Shown: positions 26,834 through 35,979, numbered from the stretch's first letter. The stretch is 64,000 nt of DNA from DATLZU01 sp051293835 (GCA_051293835.1 JBPKMA010000003.1:1-64000); one strand, 5' to 3'. The notes: a model not told the origin generated them from the letters alone. Translations and numbers: made by a program.

Positions 26834-27994
26834 ATGTTGCGCTATTTGAACGGGGGCGAATCCCACGGTAAGTATCTCGTTGCCGTCCTGGAAGGCGTTC
26901 CCGCCGGGCTTCCGCTCACACCTGACATGATCAACCAGGACCTGGCCCGCCGCCAGAAGGGTTATGGCCGGGGGGGGCGCATGCGCGTGGAGGAAGACCG
27001 GGTCGAGTTCGCCTGCGGGGTGCGGAAAGGGCTGACCATCGGCAACCCGATCGGCCTGCTCATCGCGAACAAGGACTGGGAGAATTGGAAGGACGTCATG
27101 GCTGTCGAGCCGGGGCCGATTCCTCCGGAGAAGGTGGTTACCAGACCGAGACCCGGCCACGCCGATTTGGTCGGAGCCATCAAGTATGGTCATCGGGACA
27201 TCCGGAACGTCCTCGAAAAAGCCAGTGCCCGGGAAACGGCGATTCGCGTGGCGGTCGGCGGAGTGGCCAAGGCGTTGCTCAGCCATTTCGGGATGCGGGT
27301 GGTCAGCTACACGGTGGAGATCGGCGGCATTGTCGCCAAACGATGCGACGATCCGATCGAAGCCTATGAACGGGCCGAGGCGTCGGAGGTCCGTTCACCG
27401 GACCCGGAGGCCGGCGTGAAAATGGTGGAGCAGATCAGAACGGCCAAACAACGGGGCGACACGCTTGGCGGAGTCTTCGAGGTCGTGGTCACGAATCCCC
27501 CAATCGGCCTGGGTTCCTACGCACAATGGGACCGGCGGCTCAGCGCTCGCCTGGCGATGGCGGCGATGAGCATCCAAGCTATGAAAGGGGTGGAGATCGG
27601 CATGGGGTTTGAGGCGGCCCGCCGTTTCGGATCGGAGGTCCACGACGAGATTTATTACGACCATATAGGCCGGGAGTTCGTCCGCAAGACCAACAACGCG
27701 GGTGGGTTGGAGGGCGGGATCACCAACGGCCAGCCCATCGTCCTTCGGGTGGCCATGAAGCCGATCTCGACTCTGTACAGTCCTAAAAAAAGCGTGGATA
27801 TTGAAACCAAAGAGCCCTTCGATGCTGCGGTGGAACGTTCGGATATCTGCACCGTGCCGGCCGCCGGCGTGGTGGGAGAGGCGGTGGTCGCCTTCGAGAT
27901 GGCCAATGCGCTGATCGAGAAGTTCGGCGGCGACAGTCTAGAAGAGATGAAGCGTAACTTCGACGCGTATCAGGCTTACGTAAAAGCCTTTTAG
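26834..27994 (+). CDS. aroC: Chorismate synthase
   Basis: 386 residues. Family segments MLRYLNGGESHGKYLVAVLE, RPGHADLVGAIKYGHRDIRN and SARETAIRVAVGGVAK are intact. It converts EPSP to chorismate using reduced FMN. It forms a shikimate pair with aroB 129 bases downstream. Confidence 0.98.
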   Translation: MLRYLNGGESHGKYLVAVLEGVPAGLPLTPDMINQDLARRQKGYGRGGRMRVEEDRVEFACGVRKGLTIGNPIGLLIANKDWENWKDVMAVEPGPIPPEKVVTRPRPGHADLVGAIKYGHRDIRNVLEKASARETAIRVAVGGVAKALLSHFGMRVVSYTVEIGGIVAKRCDDPIEAYERAEASEVRSPDPEAGVKMVEQIRTAKQRGDTLGGVFEVVVTNPPIGLGSYAQWDRRLSARLAMAAMSIQAMKGVEIGMGFEAARRFGSEVHDEIYYDHIGREFVRKTNNAGGLEGGITNGQPIVLRVAMKPISTLYSPKKSVDIETKEPFDAAVERSDICTVPAAGVVGEAVVAFEMANALIEKFGGDSLEEMKRNFDAYQAYVKAF

Positions 27995-28123
27995 TTTCCC
28001 TCTGGGGTGTGCTACCATCCTCCCCATTTTGACCGCCTTTTCTCCGCTGAGACCGCGCTGTCGACCGTCGGATTTGCCGGTGGCAAGCGGCGGTGCGTCC
28101 TGCCGCAGACGATCGGACGGGCC

Positions 28124-29260
28124 GTGAACATTCCTGGATCGACCACCGTGGAGGCGCTCGGGAAGTACGAAGTGCGGGTCTCGCTCGCCGAGCGAAGCTA
28201 CGACATCCTCATTGCGCGCGGATCGCTGCAAGAGATCGGGTTTGTCCTTAGCCGGCTCGGGCTCGCGGACACAGTCGGGATTGTTACAGACCGTCATGTG
28301 GCGGAACGGTATTTGACGCGGATTGTGCGCTCGGTCAAGGCAGCCGGCTTTCGGGTGCTGCCGATCATCCTGCCGGCGGGCGAACGGAGCAAGACGCTGC
28401 GGTCGGTGTCCAAGATCCTGGATGAACTGATCGCTGCCAGGTTCGAACGTCGGTCGGCCCTAATAGCCCTGGGGGGTGGCGTCATCGGGGATCTCACCGG
28501 TTTCGCCGCCGCGATCTATCTCCGAGGCATTCCTTTCATCCAGGTTCCCACGACCCTGGTTGCGCAGGTCGATTCCAGCATCGGGGGGAAAACCGGCGTC
28601 GACCATCCCCTTGGAAAAAATCTGATCGGTGCGTTCCACCAGCCGTTGGCGGTGCTCATCGATCCGGACACGTTGACAACGCTTCCCAAGCGGGAATGGG
28701 TGGCTGGGCTGGCTGAAGTGATCAAGTACGGCATGATCGCAGATGAAGCCTTTTTTGCCTATCTGGAAAAACACACCGAGGCGCTCTTGCGAAGGGAGTC
28801 GGGGCCGGTGGCACAGGTCATCAAGCGGTCGTGTGAAATCAAAGCGCAGGTGGTGGCGGAGGACGAACGGGAATCCGATCGCCGGCGGATTCTCAATTAC
28901 GGACATACGATTGGCCATGCCTTGGAGGCCCTCGGAGGATACCGGTCGCTCCTTCACGGGGAAGCGGTGGCTATTGGGATGGTGCAAGAAGCCGATCTGG
29001 CCAGGCATCTCGGGATTTGCAGCCAGGAAGTCGTGGATCGCCTGCGGGGACTGGTGCGCGCCGCGGGTCTGCCTGATGCTATGCCCAAGGTGTCGTTCAA
29101 TGCGCTCTGGCAGGCCTTGCAGCATGATAAGAAAGTGGCGGACGGAGAGGTCTACGGCGTATGGCCGGAGCAGGTAGGCCGGGTCAGGATCGCGCCCTTG
29201 GCGCGCGACGCCTGCCGGCGGTGGTTCGTCGGCCGGGGGCGAGAAGCGGAAGGTAAATGA
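28124..29260 (+). CDS. aroB: 3-dehydroquinate synthase
   Basis: 378 residues from GTG 28124; the frame is open from 28007, which would make 417 residues and exceed the family length, and no strong ribosome binding site decides the start. NAD and zinc-site segments LGGGVIGDLTGFAAA, PTTLVAQVDSSIGGKTGVDH, EVIKYGMI and RRILNYGHTIGHALE are intact. It makes dehydroquinate from DAHP. Its stop overlaps the next gene in ATGA. Confidence 0.95.
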   Translation: MNIPGSTTVEALGKYEVRVSLAERSYDILIARGSLQEIGFVLSRLGLADTVGIVTDRHVAERYLTRIVRSVKAAGFRVLPIILPAGERSKTLRSVSKILDELIAARFERRSALIALGGGVIGDLTGFAAAIYLRGIPFIQVPTTLVAQVDSSIGGKTGVDHPLGKNLIGAFHQPLAVLIDPDTLTTLPKREWVAGLAEVIKYGMIADEAFFAYLEKHTEALLRRESGPVAQVIKRSCEIKAQVVAEDERESDRRRILNYGHTIGHALEALGGYRSLLHGEAVAIGMVQEADLARHLGICSQEVVDRLRGLVRAAGLPDAMPKVSFNALWQALQHDKKVADGEVYGVWPEQVGRVRIAPLARDACRRWFVGRGREAEGK

Positions 29261-30519
29261 AGTTCAAGCGCCGACAATCACTGGCTCAGTTGGAACAGGC
29301 TTTGCGCGAGAAAACGCGCGAGGTGGACGTGCTGCACCGCATCACGGAGTCCATCACCAACACGCTGGATCTGGAAGCGGTGCTCAAGCACATCGTCGAA
29401 GTAGTGGTCGAAGTGACCAAGGCCGATGCCTGTCTTTTGTATCTGCTTTCCGACAGCCGCGATGAATTGATCCTGCGGGCGTCGAAGAATCCCCATCCCA
29501 AACTGATCGGCCGCATCACGATCGGGCTCGGTGAGGGCATCACCGGATGGGTAGCGCGCGAACGGATGCGGGTGGTGATTCCCAGCAACGCGAGCGACGA
29601 TCCGCGGTTCAAGTTCTTCCACAATCTGCCGGAGGACCGCTATCAGGCTTTCGTCTCGGTGCCGATCATGGCTAAGAAAGAGGTCGTGGGCGTCATCAAT
29701 GTGCAGCACAAGCGGCCGAGACGCTATCGACCGGACGAGCTGGCGCTGCTCTCCACCATCGCCAACCAGGTTGGCGGGGCCATCGAAAACGCCAGGCTCT
29801 ACGAACAGATGAAGCGCAAGGCGCTGCAACTGGAAACGTTGTCGCAGGTGTCCGAAACCGTCGCCTCGAATCGTTTGATCGAGGATGTCCTCCAACTCAT
29901 CGTCACAATGACGGCGCAGATGATGAACTCGAAAATCTGTTCCATCATGCTGCTGGACGAGCCGACCGGGGAGTTGCGGATTGTGGCGACCCAGAGCCTG
30001 AGCGAGGCGTACCGCCGGAAGCCCAACCTCAAGATCGGGCAGAGCATCAGCGGACGGGCGGTCCAGGAACGCCGGCCCATTATCGTACCGGATGTCATCA
30101 AAGAACAGGACTACATGTATCCGGACATGGCCAGAAAAGAGGGCCTCTGTTCGCTACTTTCGGTGCCCATGATGATCCGCGACAAAGCCGTCGGTGTGAT
30201 CAACAGCTACACCTCCGTGCCGCACAACTTCACGGCCGAGGAAGTAAAGCTCATGCAGGCGATCGCCAATCAGGCCGCCATTGCGATCGAACACACGACG
30301 TTGCTTGAAAAGTCGTTCGAGATGCAGGAGGCCCTCGCGGTCCGGAAGGTGGTCGAGCAGGCCAAGGGGTACCTGATGCGGTCGAAAAAATTGTCGGAAG
30401 AGGAGGCATTCCGGCTCATCCAACGGCGAAGCATGGATCTGAGGAAATCCATGCGGGAAATTGCGGAGGCGATCCTGCTGGCCGGCCAGATCGAAGACCG
30501 TGCCAGCGGAAACGGCTAA
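29257..30519 (+). CDS. GAF-GAF-ANTAR transcription antitermination regulator
   Basis: 420 residues. A short coiled coil (residues about 8-35) leads to two GAF domains (about 25-175 and 190-345; note GLGEGITGWVARERMRVVIP and IGQSISGRAVQERRPIIVPD). The C-terminus (about 362-412) is an ANTAR domain: VVEQAKGYLMRSKKLSEEEA followed by FRLIQRRSMDLRKSMREIAE. ANTAR proteins (AmiR, NasR, EutV) bind tandem hexaloop RNA hairpins and prevent termination. Four such leaders occur 1.5-14 kb downstream (32040, 36048, 36354, 44329), making this the likely regulator of the nitrogen island. There is no phosphoacceptor receiver domain, so a small ligand bound by a GAF domain is the likely signal; which one is unknown. 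The start overlaps aroB. Confidence 0.9.
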   Translation: MKFKRRQSLAQLEQALREKTREVDVLHRITESITNTLDLEAVLKHIVEVVVEVTKADACLLYLLSDSRDELILRASKNPHPKLIGRITIGLGEGITGWVARERMRVVIPSNASDDPRFKFFHNLPEDRYQAFVSVPIMAKKEVVGVINVQHKRPRRYRPDELALLSTIANQVGGAIENARLYEQMKRKALQLETLSQVSETVASNRLIEDVLQLIVTMTAQMMNSKICSIMLLDEPTGELRIVATQSLSEAYRRKPNLKIGQSISGRAVQERRPIIVPDVIKEQDYMYPDMARKEGLCSLLSVPMMIRDKAVGVINSYTSVPHNFTAEEVKLMQAIANQAAIAIEHTTLLEKSFEMQEALAVRKVVEQAKGYLMRSKKLSEEEAFRLIQRRSMDLRKSMREIAEAILLAGQIEDRASGNG

Positions 30520-30538
30520 CACAAGAGCGTTTTTTCGT

Positions 30539-31001
30539 ATGCGGCTGTTTCGAATCGCCATGGTCAGATGAGCCCGACCGTCAGGGATGTGGAGGGGAAT
30601 CTCCGGCGGATTGCCGACTGGTTGCGCGAGGCCAAAAAGCCGGCGCCGACTTGGTCGCCTTGCCCGAACTGGCCATCTGCGGCTATCCGCCGGAGGATTT
30701 GCTGCTCAAGCTGTTCACTGCGTGCAAGGGCGGCGACTCCGTCTCGTCCTCGCCGTAACGGCGCCGTTTGACCCGTTGGAGGAGGTCTACCGCGCCGGTG
30801 CTGGTGGTCCAGGACTAATCCCGGTGGATGCCCTGGGCGCAGCCAACGTGGTGGGACTCTTCATGCCTTCGCCCTACACGTCGCAGGAAAGCCGTGAGGA
30901 CGTCGCCGAGCTGGCATCGCGCTTGCGCATCGAGGTCCGGACCATTCCGGATTACCGACGTTTGAGACCTACCTGCGCCTGTTGGCCCCCTGGGATAGTC
31001 A
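30539..31001 (+). pseudogene. nadE: Decayed copy of glutamine-dependent NAD synthetase
   Basis: The first codons read MRLFRIAMV as in the intact nadE at 36477 (MRSFRIAMV); a one-base loss at about 30566 then brings a stop. In shifted frames the pieces VEGNLRRIADWLREAKK, LAICGYPPEDLLLK and, after a large deletion, VDALGAANVVGLFMPSPYTS match the intact protein. The amidase active site and most of the synthetase domain are missing, so it is not functional. Confidence 0.88.
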
Positions 31002-31895
31002 CTAAGGTTGCCGGTCAGAGGGAGCCGGCCTTTTCTTTCCGGCTGGTGGGGGCGTGCCCACAGGGCCAGCGGGAGACTGATGGCGCAGGGTCTCCACCTC
31101 CTCCCACAGTTTTCGGATCTCATCAGCCTGCTGTGTGAGCAGTTCCTTCAGGGATTCGATTTCCGACTGACCAGGGGCCACTGAGCCGTGCGTTGCAGGT
31201 GGCATGACGGCGGGGAGTGAAGCGGGCGCGGCCTGAGTGCCGGATGGTGGGTCAGGTTGGTTCTTCAGGGCCCGGTAGTCAAGACTGATGGAGGGTAACC
31301 TGGCTTCCTGAAGCATCCAGGACTGTGGCACGCTGTTGCGGTGTTGAGCAGAGGGATGGAGGAACGACAGCTCCACGCTGTCCAGGGGGACGGGCGGCTT
31401 GGCGTTCCGTAGCTCGTAACGGGCCAGCGTGACATGCAGGAACGCACGGTCCGCGAACATGGTGCCCTCGACCCGCCCTCCATGGTCGGAAAGGACCAGA
31501 AATCCAATCCGCTGATCTGGGGCCGCTCGGGACAGGGCGGCGCCGATCAAGGGGGCCAGAAAGGTGACGTCCTCGTCCGTGAAAAGAGGAATCAAGAGCG
31601 GACGTCCTTCGTGCGCGGCTGATGGGTCCGGACCGACCCGTAGCCCCGTGAGGGCGCGGGCGAGAAGCTCGGGCGGGAGTGCGATGGGATGGGCAGCCTG
31701 AAAGGCTCCGATCGGGCCGCTGAATTTGGCGGTGGCCCCTCGCGAAGGCAGCCGTTCGAGATAGACCGCGCCGCGCGGCCCCTCGCCGATCGTCGTGTGT
31801 TCTAATGCGGATGCGCATGCCGCCGACAGCGCGCAGGCCATCGGTATGATCACGAGGGGCCATCGCCTCGAGCTCGCGCGGTGCTCAGAGCTCAT
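31002..31895 (-). CDS. Predicted lipoprotein of unknown function
   Basis: 297 residues from the ATG at 31895, chosen because GGAG stands six bases upstream. The N-terminus is a lipoprotein signal: basic residues, a hydrophobic run (WPLVIIPMACALSAACAS) and the lipobox LSAAC. The C-terminal third has a proline-rich stretch and a short coiled coil (about residues 250-280, SEIESLKELLTQQADEIRKL). I do not recognise the family. It is the only - strand gene between 1 and 58 kb and is convergent with the nadE remnant; its start faces the 32233 unit. Confidence 0.7.
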   Translation of the reverse strand: MSSEHRASSRRWPLVIIPMACALSAACASALEHTTIGEGPRGAVYLERLPSRGATAKFSGPIGAFQAAHPIALPPELLARALTGLRVGPDPSAAHEGRPLLIPLFTDEDVTFLAPLIGAALSRAAPDQRIGFLVLSDHGGRVEGTMFADRAFLHVTLARYELRNAKPPVPLDSVELSFLHPSAQHRNSVPQSWMLQEARLPSISLDYRALKNQPDPPSGTQAAPASLPAVMPPATHGSVAPGQSEIESLKELLTQQADEIRKLWEEVETLRHQSPAGPVGTPPPAGKKRPAPSDRQP

Positions 31896-31997
31896 CGGCA
31901 TCTCCGTCCGATTCGCCTCATCACAGCGACCGCAGTCTATCACACAGCGGGCATACCGGGCATCACATGAGCGGATACCTGTTCTGCTACAAAGCTC

Positions 31998-32026
31998 TTG
32001 ACTTCACGCCCGCGTGATGGTAGGAA
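31998..32026 (+). promoter_or_regulatory. Possible sigma-70 promoter of the first ANTAR leader
   Basis: TTGACT (31998-32003) and TAGGAA (32021-32026) lie 17 bases apart; TGG before the -10 gives a partial extended -10. The spacer contains the palindrome TCACG-CCCG-CGTGA (32004-32017), possibly an operator. The predicted start at about 32033 lies just before the first leader hairpin, which supports the assignment. Confidence 0.4.
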
Positions 32027-32039
32027 GCGACCGAATTTT

Positions 32040-32124
32040 CTGGGACAACGGCGTCCCAGGAACGGCGCGCGAAAGGACAACGACGTCCTCCCGCCCCTAA
32101 GCGAGGCGGAGGACGTTTTTTTTT
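32040..32124 (+). promoter_or_regulatory. ANTAR-type tandem hexaloop leader 1 with terminator
   Basis: Hairpin 1: stem CTGGGAC/GTCCCAG (32040-32046 with 32053-32059), loop AACGGC. Hairpin 2: stem AGGAC/GTCCT (32074-32078 with 32085-32089), loop AACGAC. Both loops have A at position 1 and G at position 4, the ANTAR recognition rule. The right arm of hairpin 2 lies inside the left arm of an intrinsic terminator (32084-32095 with 32105-32115, one bulge) followed by nine T (32116-32124), so hairpin 2 and the terminator exclude each other. It precedes the outer-membrane protein, amt and glnB genes. Confidence 0.88.
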
Positions 32125-32232
32125 GCGCGCCGCCGGGCACTCAGAGCCGACAAACCGCGGATGAGGTAACGCCGTGGATGTGGACCACCGCGATACCCCG
32201 TCAGATTTTCACCTCATGCGGAAGGAGGACGC

Positions 32233-33105
32233 ATGATGAAGACATGGGACTGTGTGCGACGCTTCCTGGTTGGGACGTCGCTAGTACCGGTATGCATGAC
32301 CGTCTTATTTGCTGGGCTGGCAGCGGCGGAAGACGACCTGATGGACACGAGCAAGCATCCGACGTCGGTCACGATGGCCCTGCAGGCGGACACCTTCTTC
32401 GGGTTCAACCCGTCGGTCTACGGGACATATGGGTTGACCAAGGACATGGCCTTTGCGTTTAACACGACCTACTGGACGGATATTCAGGGACTGGGCGTGC
32501 ACGATTCGAACCCCTGGCTCGAACTGGACATCGGGCTGAACATGACCTTTCTCGATAAGCGTCTCTCCATCACCCCGATGATCGGCACGGTGCATGGCCA
32601 ATTGCTTTCATCTCGGGGCGGGGCCTTCCCCAAGGGGGGCGGCAGCCGGGCGGAGCGGTCCACGGCCTTCGACGGCTGGGTGCCCAGCATCACGATCAAC
32701 TACCTGGACTCGCGCTTCGAGGGCGAGTTCTACATGGGGTACTACAAGGCAGGCCGGAGCGAAGGCGGGCAGGGTGGAGCGGGCGGAGGAACACCGAATC
32801 CGACCCAGTGCGCCCAGGAAATCGGCCCCTGTACCTCCGGCAATCGCGGCACCTGGGACTTTCTGCATTACTGGGCCAACGCCGGCTATCGCGTCAACAG
32901 CATGATCTCAATCGGCGTCCATTATGAGCACTTGCTGACCACGCGCGACAGTAGCGCGCCGGGGGCGCAACAGGATTACTACCGGTGGATCGGCCCGTAC
33001 GTGGAGGTGAAGCTGCCGGGGAGCATGGCCTTACGGTTTACGACCGGCAAGGATCTGACCGACAACGAGGATTTCTACAAGATTAAGTTTACGAAGACGT
33101 TCTAG
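32233..33105 (+). CDS. Outer-membrane beta-barrel protein of unknown substrate
   Basis: 290 residues. A signal peptide (to about residue 32, LFAGLAAAED) is followed by alternating amphipathic segments (MALQADTFFGFNPSVYG, AFAFNTTYWTDIQGLG, GEFYMGYYKAGRS, SMISIGVHYEHLLTTRDSS) and a C-terminal IKFTKTF ending in Phe, all typical of an outer-membrane barrel. It lies between ANTAR leader 1 and amt, so a role in passing a nitrogen compound across the outer membrane is plausible but only inferred. ATG 32233 follows GGAAGGAGG. Two cysteines in one loop could form a disulfide. Confidence 0.75.
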   Translation: MMKTWDCVRRFLVGTSLVPVCMTVLFAGLAAAEDDLMDTSKHPTSVTMALQADTFFGFNPSVYGTYGLTKDMAFAFNTTYWTDIQGLGVHDSNPWLELDIGLNMTFLDKRLSITPMIGTVHGQLLSSRGGAFPKGGGSRAERSTAFDGWVPSITINYLDSRFEGEFYMGYYKAGRSEGGQGGAGGGTPNPTQCAQEIGPCTSGNRGTWDFLHYWANAGYRVNSMISIGVHYEHLLTTRDSSAPGAQQDYYRWIGPYVEVKLPGSMALRFTTGKDLTDNEDFYKIKFTKTF

Positions 33106-33125
33106 GCAGGAAGCAATTGGCGGTC

Positions 33126-33160
33126 GCGGGCGGCGTCCGGCTGGGCCGGATGCCGCCCGC
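33126..33160 (+). other. Strong intercistronic hairpin
   Basis: A 16-bp stem (33126-33141 with 33145-33160, one G-U pair) with a three-base TGG loop lies between the outer-membrane protein gene and amt. There is no T run, so it is more likely a stability or processing element, or a weak terminator, than a full intrinsic terminator. Confidence 0.6.
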
Positions 33161-33208
33161 ACTCGAACCGTGCGCACCGAATGTGGCTGCGCATGGAAGG
33201 AGGCGATT

Positions 33209-34549
33209 GTGTCGGGAGGACGAAGGCGGAAGATAGGGCTCCTTTGTAGTGTCATGTGCATGGCGGCGCTGATGGCGGCCGTTCCGGTCTGGGCGCAGGC
33301 GCCCGGGGCACCTGCACCCGCTGGTCCCAAAATCGATACAGGGGACACGGCCTGGGTGTTGATCTCGTCGGCGCTCGTGCTGGCCATGGTGGTGCCAGGG
33401 CTCGCCCTGTTCTACGGGGGACTGGTTCGCAGCAAAAACGTGCTCGGCACCATCATGCACAGTCTGGTCATCCTGTGTCTCGTGAGTGTGATCTGGATTC
33501 TGTTCGGGTACAGTCTGGCGTTCGGACCTGACAAGGGCGGATTCATCGGAGGACTGGAATGGCTGGCATTGTCCGGCGTGGGGACGGATCCGCACCCCAC
33601 GTACGGGTCAACTGTGCCCCATCAGGCCTTCATGGCCTTCCAGATGATGTTTGCGGCGATCACGCCCGCGCTCATCACTGGCGCCTGCGCGGAGCGCATG
33701 CGTTTTGCGGCCCTGCTCCTGTTCAGCGCGCTCTGGCTTGTCTTGATCTACTGCCCGATCGCCCATTGGCTGTGGGGCGGCGGGTGGCTGGGGAAGATGG
33801 GTGCCTTGGATTTCGCGGGCGGTGCGGTGGTCCATATCAGCTCTGGCATCAGTGCGTTGGCCTGCGCGCTGGTACTCGGACACCGCCGAGGGTATGGTAC
33901 CGAGTATATGGCTCCCCACAACCTGCCGATGGTGCTCCTCGGGACGGGGCTCCTGTGGTTCGGCTGGTTCGGGTTCAACGCGGGCAGCGCGCTTGGTGCA
34001 AACGGACTGGCCGCCAGTGCGTTCATCGCTACGCATACCGCTGCGGCGACCGCCGCGCTAACGTGGATGGTGGTCGAATGGATTCACCGGGGACGGCCGA
34101 CGGTCCTGGGAGCGGCAAGCGGCGCGGTGGCCGGGTTGGCGACCGTGACGCCCGGGGCTGGCTTTGTCGGGCCGTTTGCGGCCCTTCTCATTGGAGCGAT
34201 GGCCGGATTCTTGTGCTATTTCGCGGTCGTCTGGAAGGGGAAATTTGGCTATGACGACTCGCTCGATGTGGTGGGCATCCACGGGGTCGGCGGCGTGACG
34301 GGAGTTCTTGCGACGGGCCTGTTTGCATCGAAGGCGGTCAACGCTGCCGGAGCCGACGGCCTCTTCTTCGGAAATCCGACTCAGTTTGGAGTCCAGGCAC
34401 TTGCCGTGGCGGCAGTGGTGGTGTTTTCGTTCGTGGGCACGTATCTCATTCTGAAGCTTGTGAATGGGGTAATGGGATTGCGTGTGACGCCCGAAGACGA
34501 AGCGCTCGGATTGGATCTCAGCCAGCACAATGAACGGGCGTACTCGTAA
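33209..34549 (+). CDS. amt: Ammonium transporter, Amt family (copy 1)
   Basis: 446 residues from GTG 33209, preceded by AAGGAGG; an upstream GTG at 33170 has no such site. An N-terminal signal peptide (to about AWAQA) as in E. coli AmtB is followed by eleven hydrophobic helices. The pore twin histidines are present (H209 in GGAVVHISSG, H358 in DVVGIHGVGG), as are DFAGG and FNAGSA. Amt conducts ammonium across the inner membrane and is blocked by PII proteins; glnB follows 104 bases later. The C-terminal HNERAYS is shared with the other copies. Confidence 0.96.
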   Translation: MSGGRRRKIGLLCSVMCMAALMAAVPVWAQAPGAPAPAGPKIDTGDTAWVLISSALVLAMVVPGLALFYGGLVRSKNVLGTIMHSLVILCLVSVIWILFGYSLAFGPDKGGFIGGLEWLALSGVGTDPHPTYGSTVPHQAFMAFQMMFAAITPALITGACAERMRFAALLLFSALWLVLIYCPIAHWLWGGGWLGKMGALDFAGGAVVHISSGISALACALVLGHRRGYGTEYMAPHNLPMVLLGTGLLWFGWFGFNAGSALGANGLAASAFIATHTAAATAALTWMVVEWIHRGRPTVLGAASGAVAGLATVTPGAGFVGPFAALLIGAMAGFLCYFAVVWKGKFGYDDSLDVVGIHGVGGVTGVLATGLFASKAVNAAGADGLFFGNPTQFGVQALAVAAVVVFSFVGTYLILKLVNGVMGLRVTPEDEALGLDLSQHNERAYS

Positions 34550-34551
34550 AC

Positions 34552-34645
34552 GAGACGAGGGGCGATGGGCCATAGGCGATGGGAGAACCGGGGAGGAGGC
34601 GTCTTTTTGTCTAGAGCCGATAGCCTCGTGCCCCTAGCCCAAGAG
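34552..34645 (+). repeat. Spacer with related GGCGAT/AGCC words
   Basis: The amt-glnB spacer holds partly inverted words (GAGGGGCGATGGGCCATAGG; then CGATAGCCTCGTGCCCCTAG). The spacer at 55877-55969 has a clearly similar composition and ends in the same TAGCCCAAGGAGG-type ribosome site. These look like copies of a degenerate spacer repeat. Confidence 0.4.
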
Positions 34646-34653
34646 GAGCGGAT

Positions 34654-34992
34654 ATGAAACTCATTGAGGCGATCATCAAGCCCTTCAAGCTGGACGAGGT
34701 CAAGGATGCGCTGCTGGAAATCGGTGTGCAGGGCATGACCGTGACCGAGGTCAAGGGATTTGGCCGGCAGAAGGGCCACAAAGAGACTTATCGGGGGACG
34801 GAGTATACGATCGAGTTCGTGCCGAAGGTCAAGATCGAGGTGGCGGTGACCGATGCGCAGGTGCCAAAGGTGTTGGAAGCCATCACACGCGCGGCCAAGA
34901 CTGGCAGCATCGGGGATGGGAAGATTTTCGTGAGGGATTTGAGCGCCGTGGTCCGTATCCGCACGGGAGAATCCGGAGAGAGCGCCCTCTAG
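34654..34992 (+). CDS. glnB: Nitrogen regulatory protein PII (copy 1)
   Basis: 112 residues, the exact PII length. The T-loop tyrosine Y51 lies in TYRGTEYTIEFVPKVK and is the UMP attachment site; the C-terminal TGSIGDGKIFVRDL is the PII signature 2. PII senses ATP/ADP and 2-oxoglutarate and controls Amt and GlnE. Being next to amt it acts like GlnK. It is nearly identical to copy 2 at 39723. Confidence 0.97.
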   Translation: MKLIEAIIKPFKLDEVKDALLEIGVQGMTVTEVKGFGRQKGHKETYRGTEYTIEFVPKVKIEVAVTDAQVPKVLEAITRAAKTGSIGDGKIFVRDLSAVVRIRTGESGESAL

Positions 34993-34997
34993 CGACC

Positions 34998-35205
34998 ATG
35001 CGGGACACTATGAAGATGCAGAGTTCAGCTCTGGCCGAGCGCCGCGAGGTAATCCATCAACGCCTGCTCGACGGAGCCTCCGGCACCGAGATCATGGATG
35101 CGCTCACGGAACTGGTTGATGGACTGATCATCGGCCGGTACCGGAACGGCTTGCGGCAATTGGGTGAAGCGGCCGAGACGGTTGCCAGCCAGTCCTGCGA
35201 TCAGG
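34998..35205 (+). pseudogene. glnD: Truncated glnD remnant
   Basis: The N-terminal 60-odd residues (LAERREVIHQRLLDGASGTE, LTELVDGLIIGRYRNGLRQL) match residues about 25-70 of the intact GlnD at 40058. The catalytic domain is lost; the reading frame runs on directly into a fragment of glnA, showing a deletion that removed most of glnD and the start of glnA. Confidence 0.88.
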
Positions 35206-35979
35206 TCCGGTACGATCAGGACAGTCATGCAGCTACTACTTCGTAGATTCCGATGAAGGAATCTGGAATGTAGTACGGATGGCGTGAATCTGGGTTCGAA
35301 ACCCAGGCACAAGGAAGACTACTTCCCGGTGGCTCCGACCGACACGCAGCAGGATATCCGAAGCGAAATGATCCTGGAGGTGCAGAAAGCCGGGATCCCG
35401 ATCGAGAAACACCACCCTAAAGTGGAGACCGCTGGCCAGGCCGAAATTGATCTGCGGTTCGATTCCCTCTCGTGAACATGGCCGACACGATGATGTACAA
35501 GGACGTCGTCAAGGACGTCGCGAGGCGGCACCACCAACTCCTCCACGCGGCTGACGCCTGGGTTCGAGGCGCCGGTCATGCTGGCTGCTCCAGCCGGAAT
35601 CGCTCGGCTGGCATTCGCATTCCGATGTACCCGCCGAGTCCGAAGGCCAAGCAGATCGAGGTCCGGTTTCCCGATCCCGTCTGCAACTCCTACCTCGCGT
35701 TTGCCGCGAGGCTTATGGCGAGACTGGATGGAATTGAAAAAACAAGATTGATCCAGGCGATCCGATGGATAGGGATCTGTACGATCCGGATCCGAAAGGG
35801 GCGGCGCGGATTCCGACCATGCCGGGCAGCCCGGACGAGGCGCTTCGGAGTTTTTGCTCAAAGGCGGCGTGTTCACGGAAGATCTGATCGAGACGTGGAT
35901 CAACTACAAGCGGACATGCGAGGTGGATTTCCCATCCGGCTCCGCCCGCATCCGTACGAGTTTTTCTTGTATTGTGTAA
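35206..35979 (+). pseudogene. glnA: Truncated glnA remnant
   Basis: Segments matching the intact GlnA at 42810 can be read in several frames: RYDQDSH and YYFVDSDEGIWN, then LGSKPRHKEDYFPVAPTDTQ, then NRSAGIRIPMYPPSPKAKQI, and finally GGVFTEDLIETWINYKR. There are frameshifts, an in-frame stop after SLS, an internal deletion of the central catalytic region, and no N-terminus. Ends at TAA 35977-35979. Confidence 0.9.

Noticed and set aside
30568..31138. Short open frames in the nadE remnant as real small genes
   Set aside because: Their sequences are frameshifted matches to NadE and they lack ribosome binding sites.
34998..35246. Separate 82-residue regulatory protein after glnB copy 1
   Set aside because: It matches the GlnD N-terminus and then runs into glnA-derived sequence, so it is a deletion remnant.
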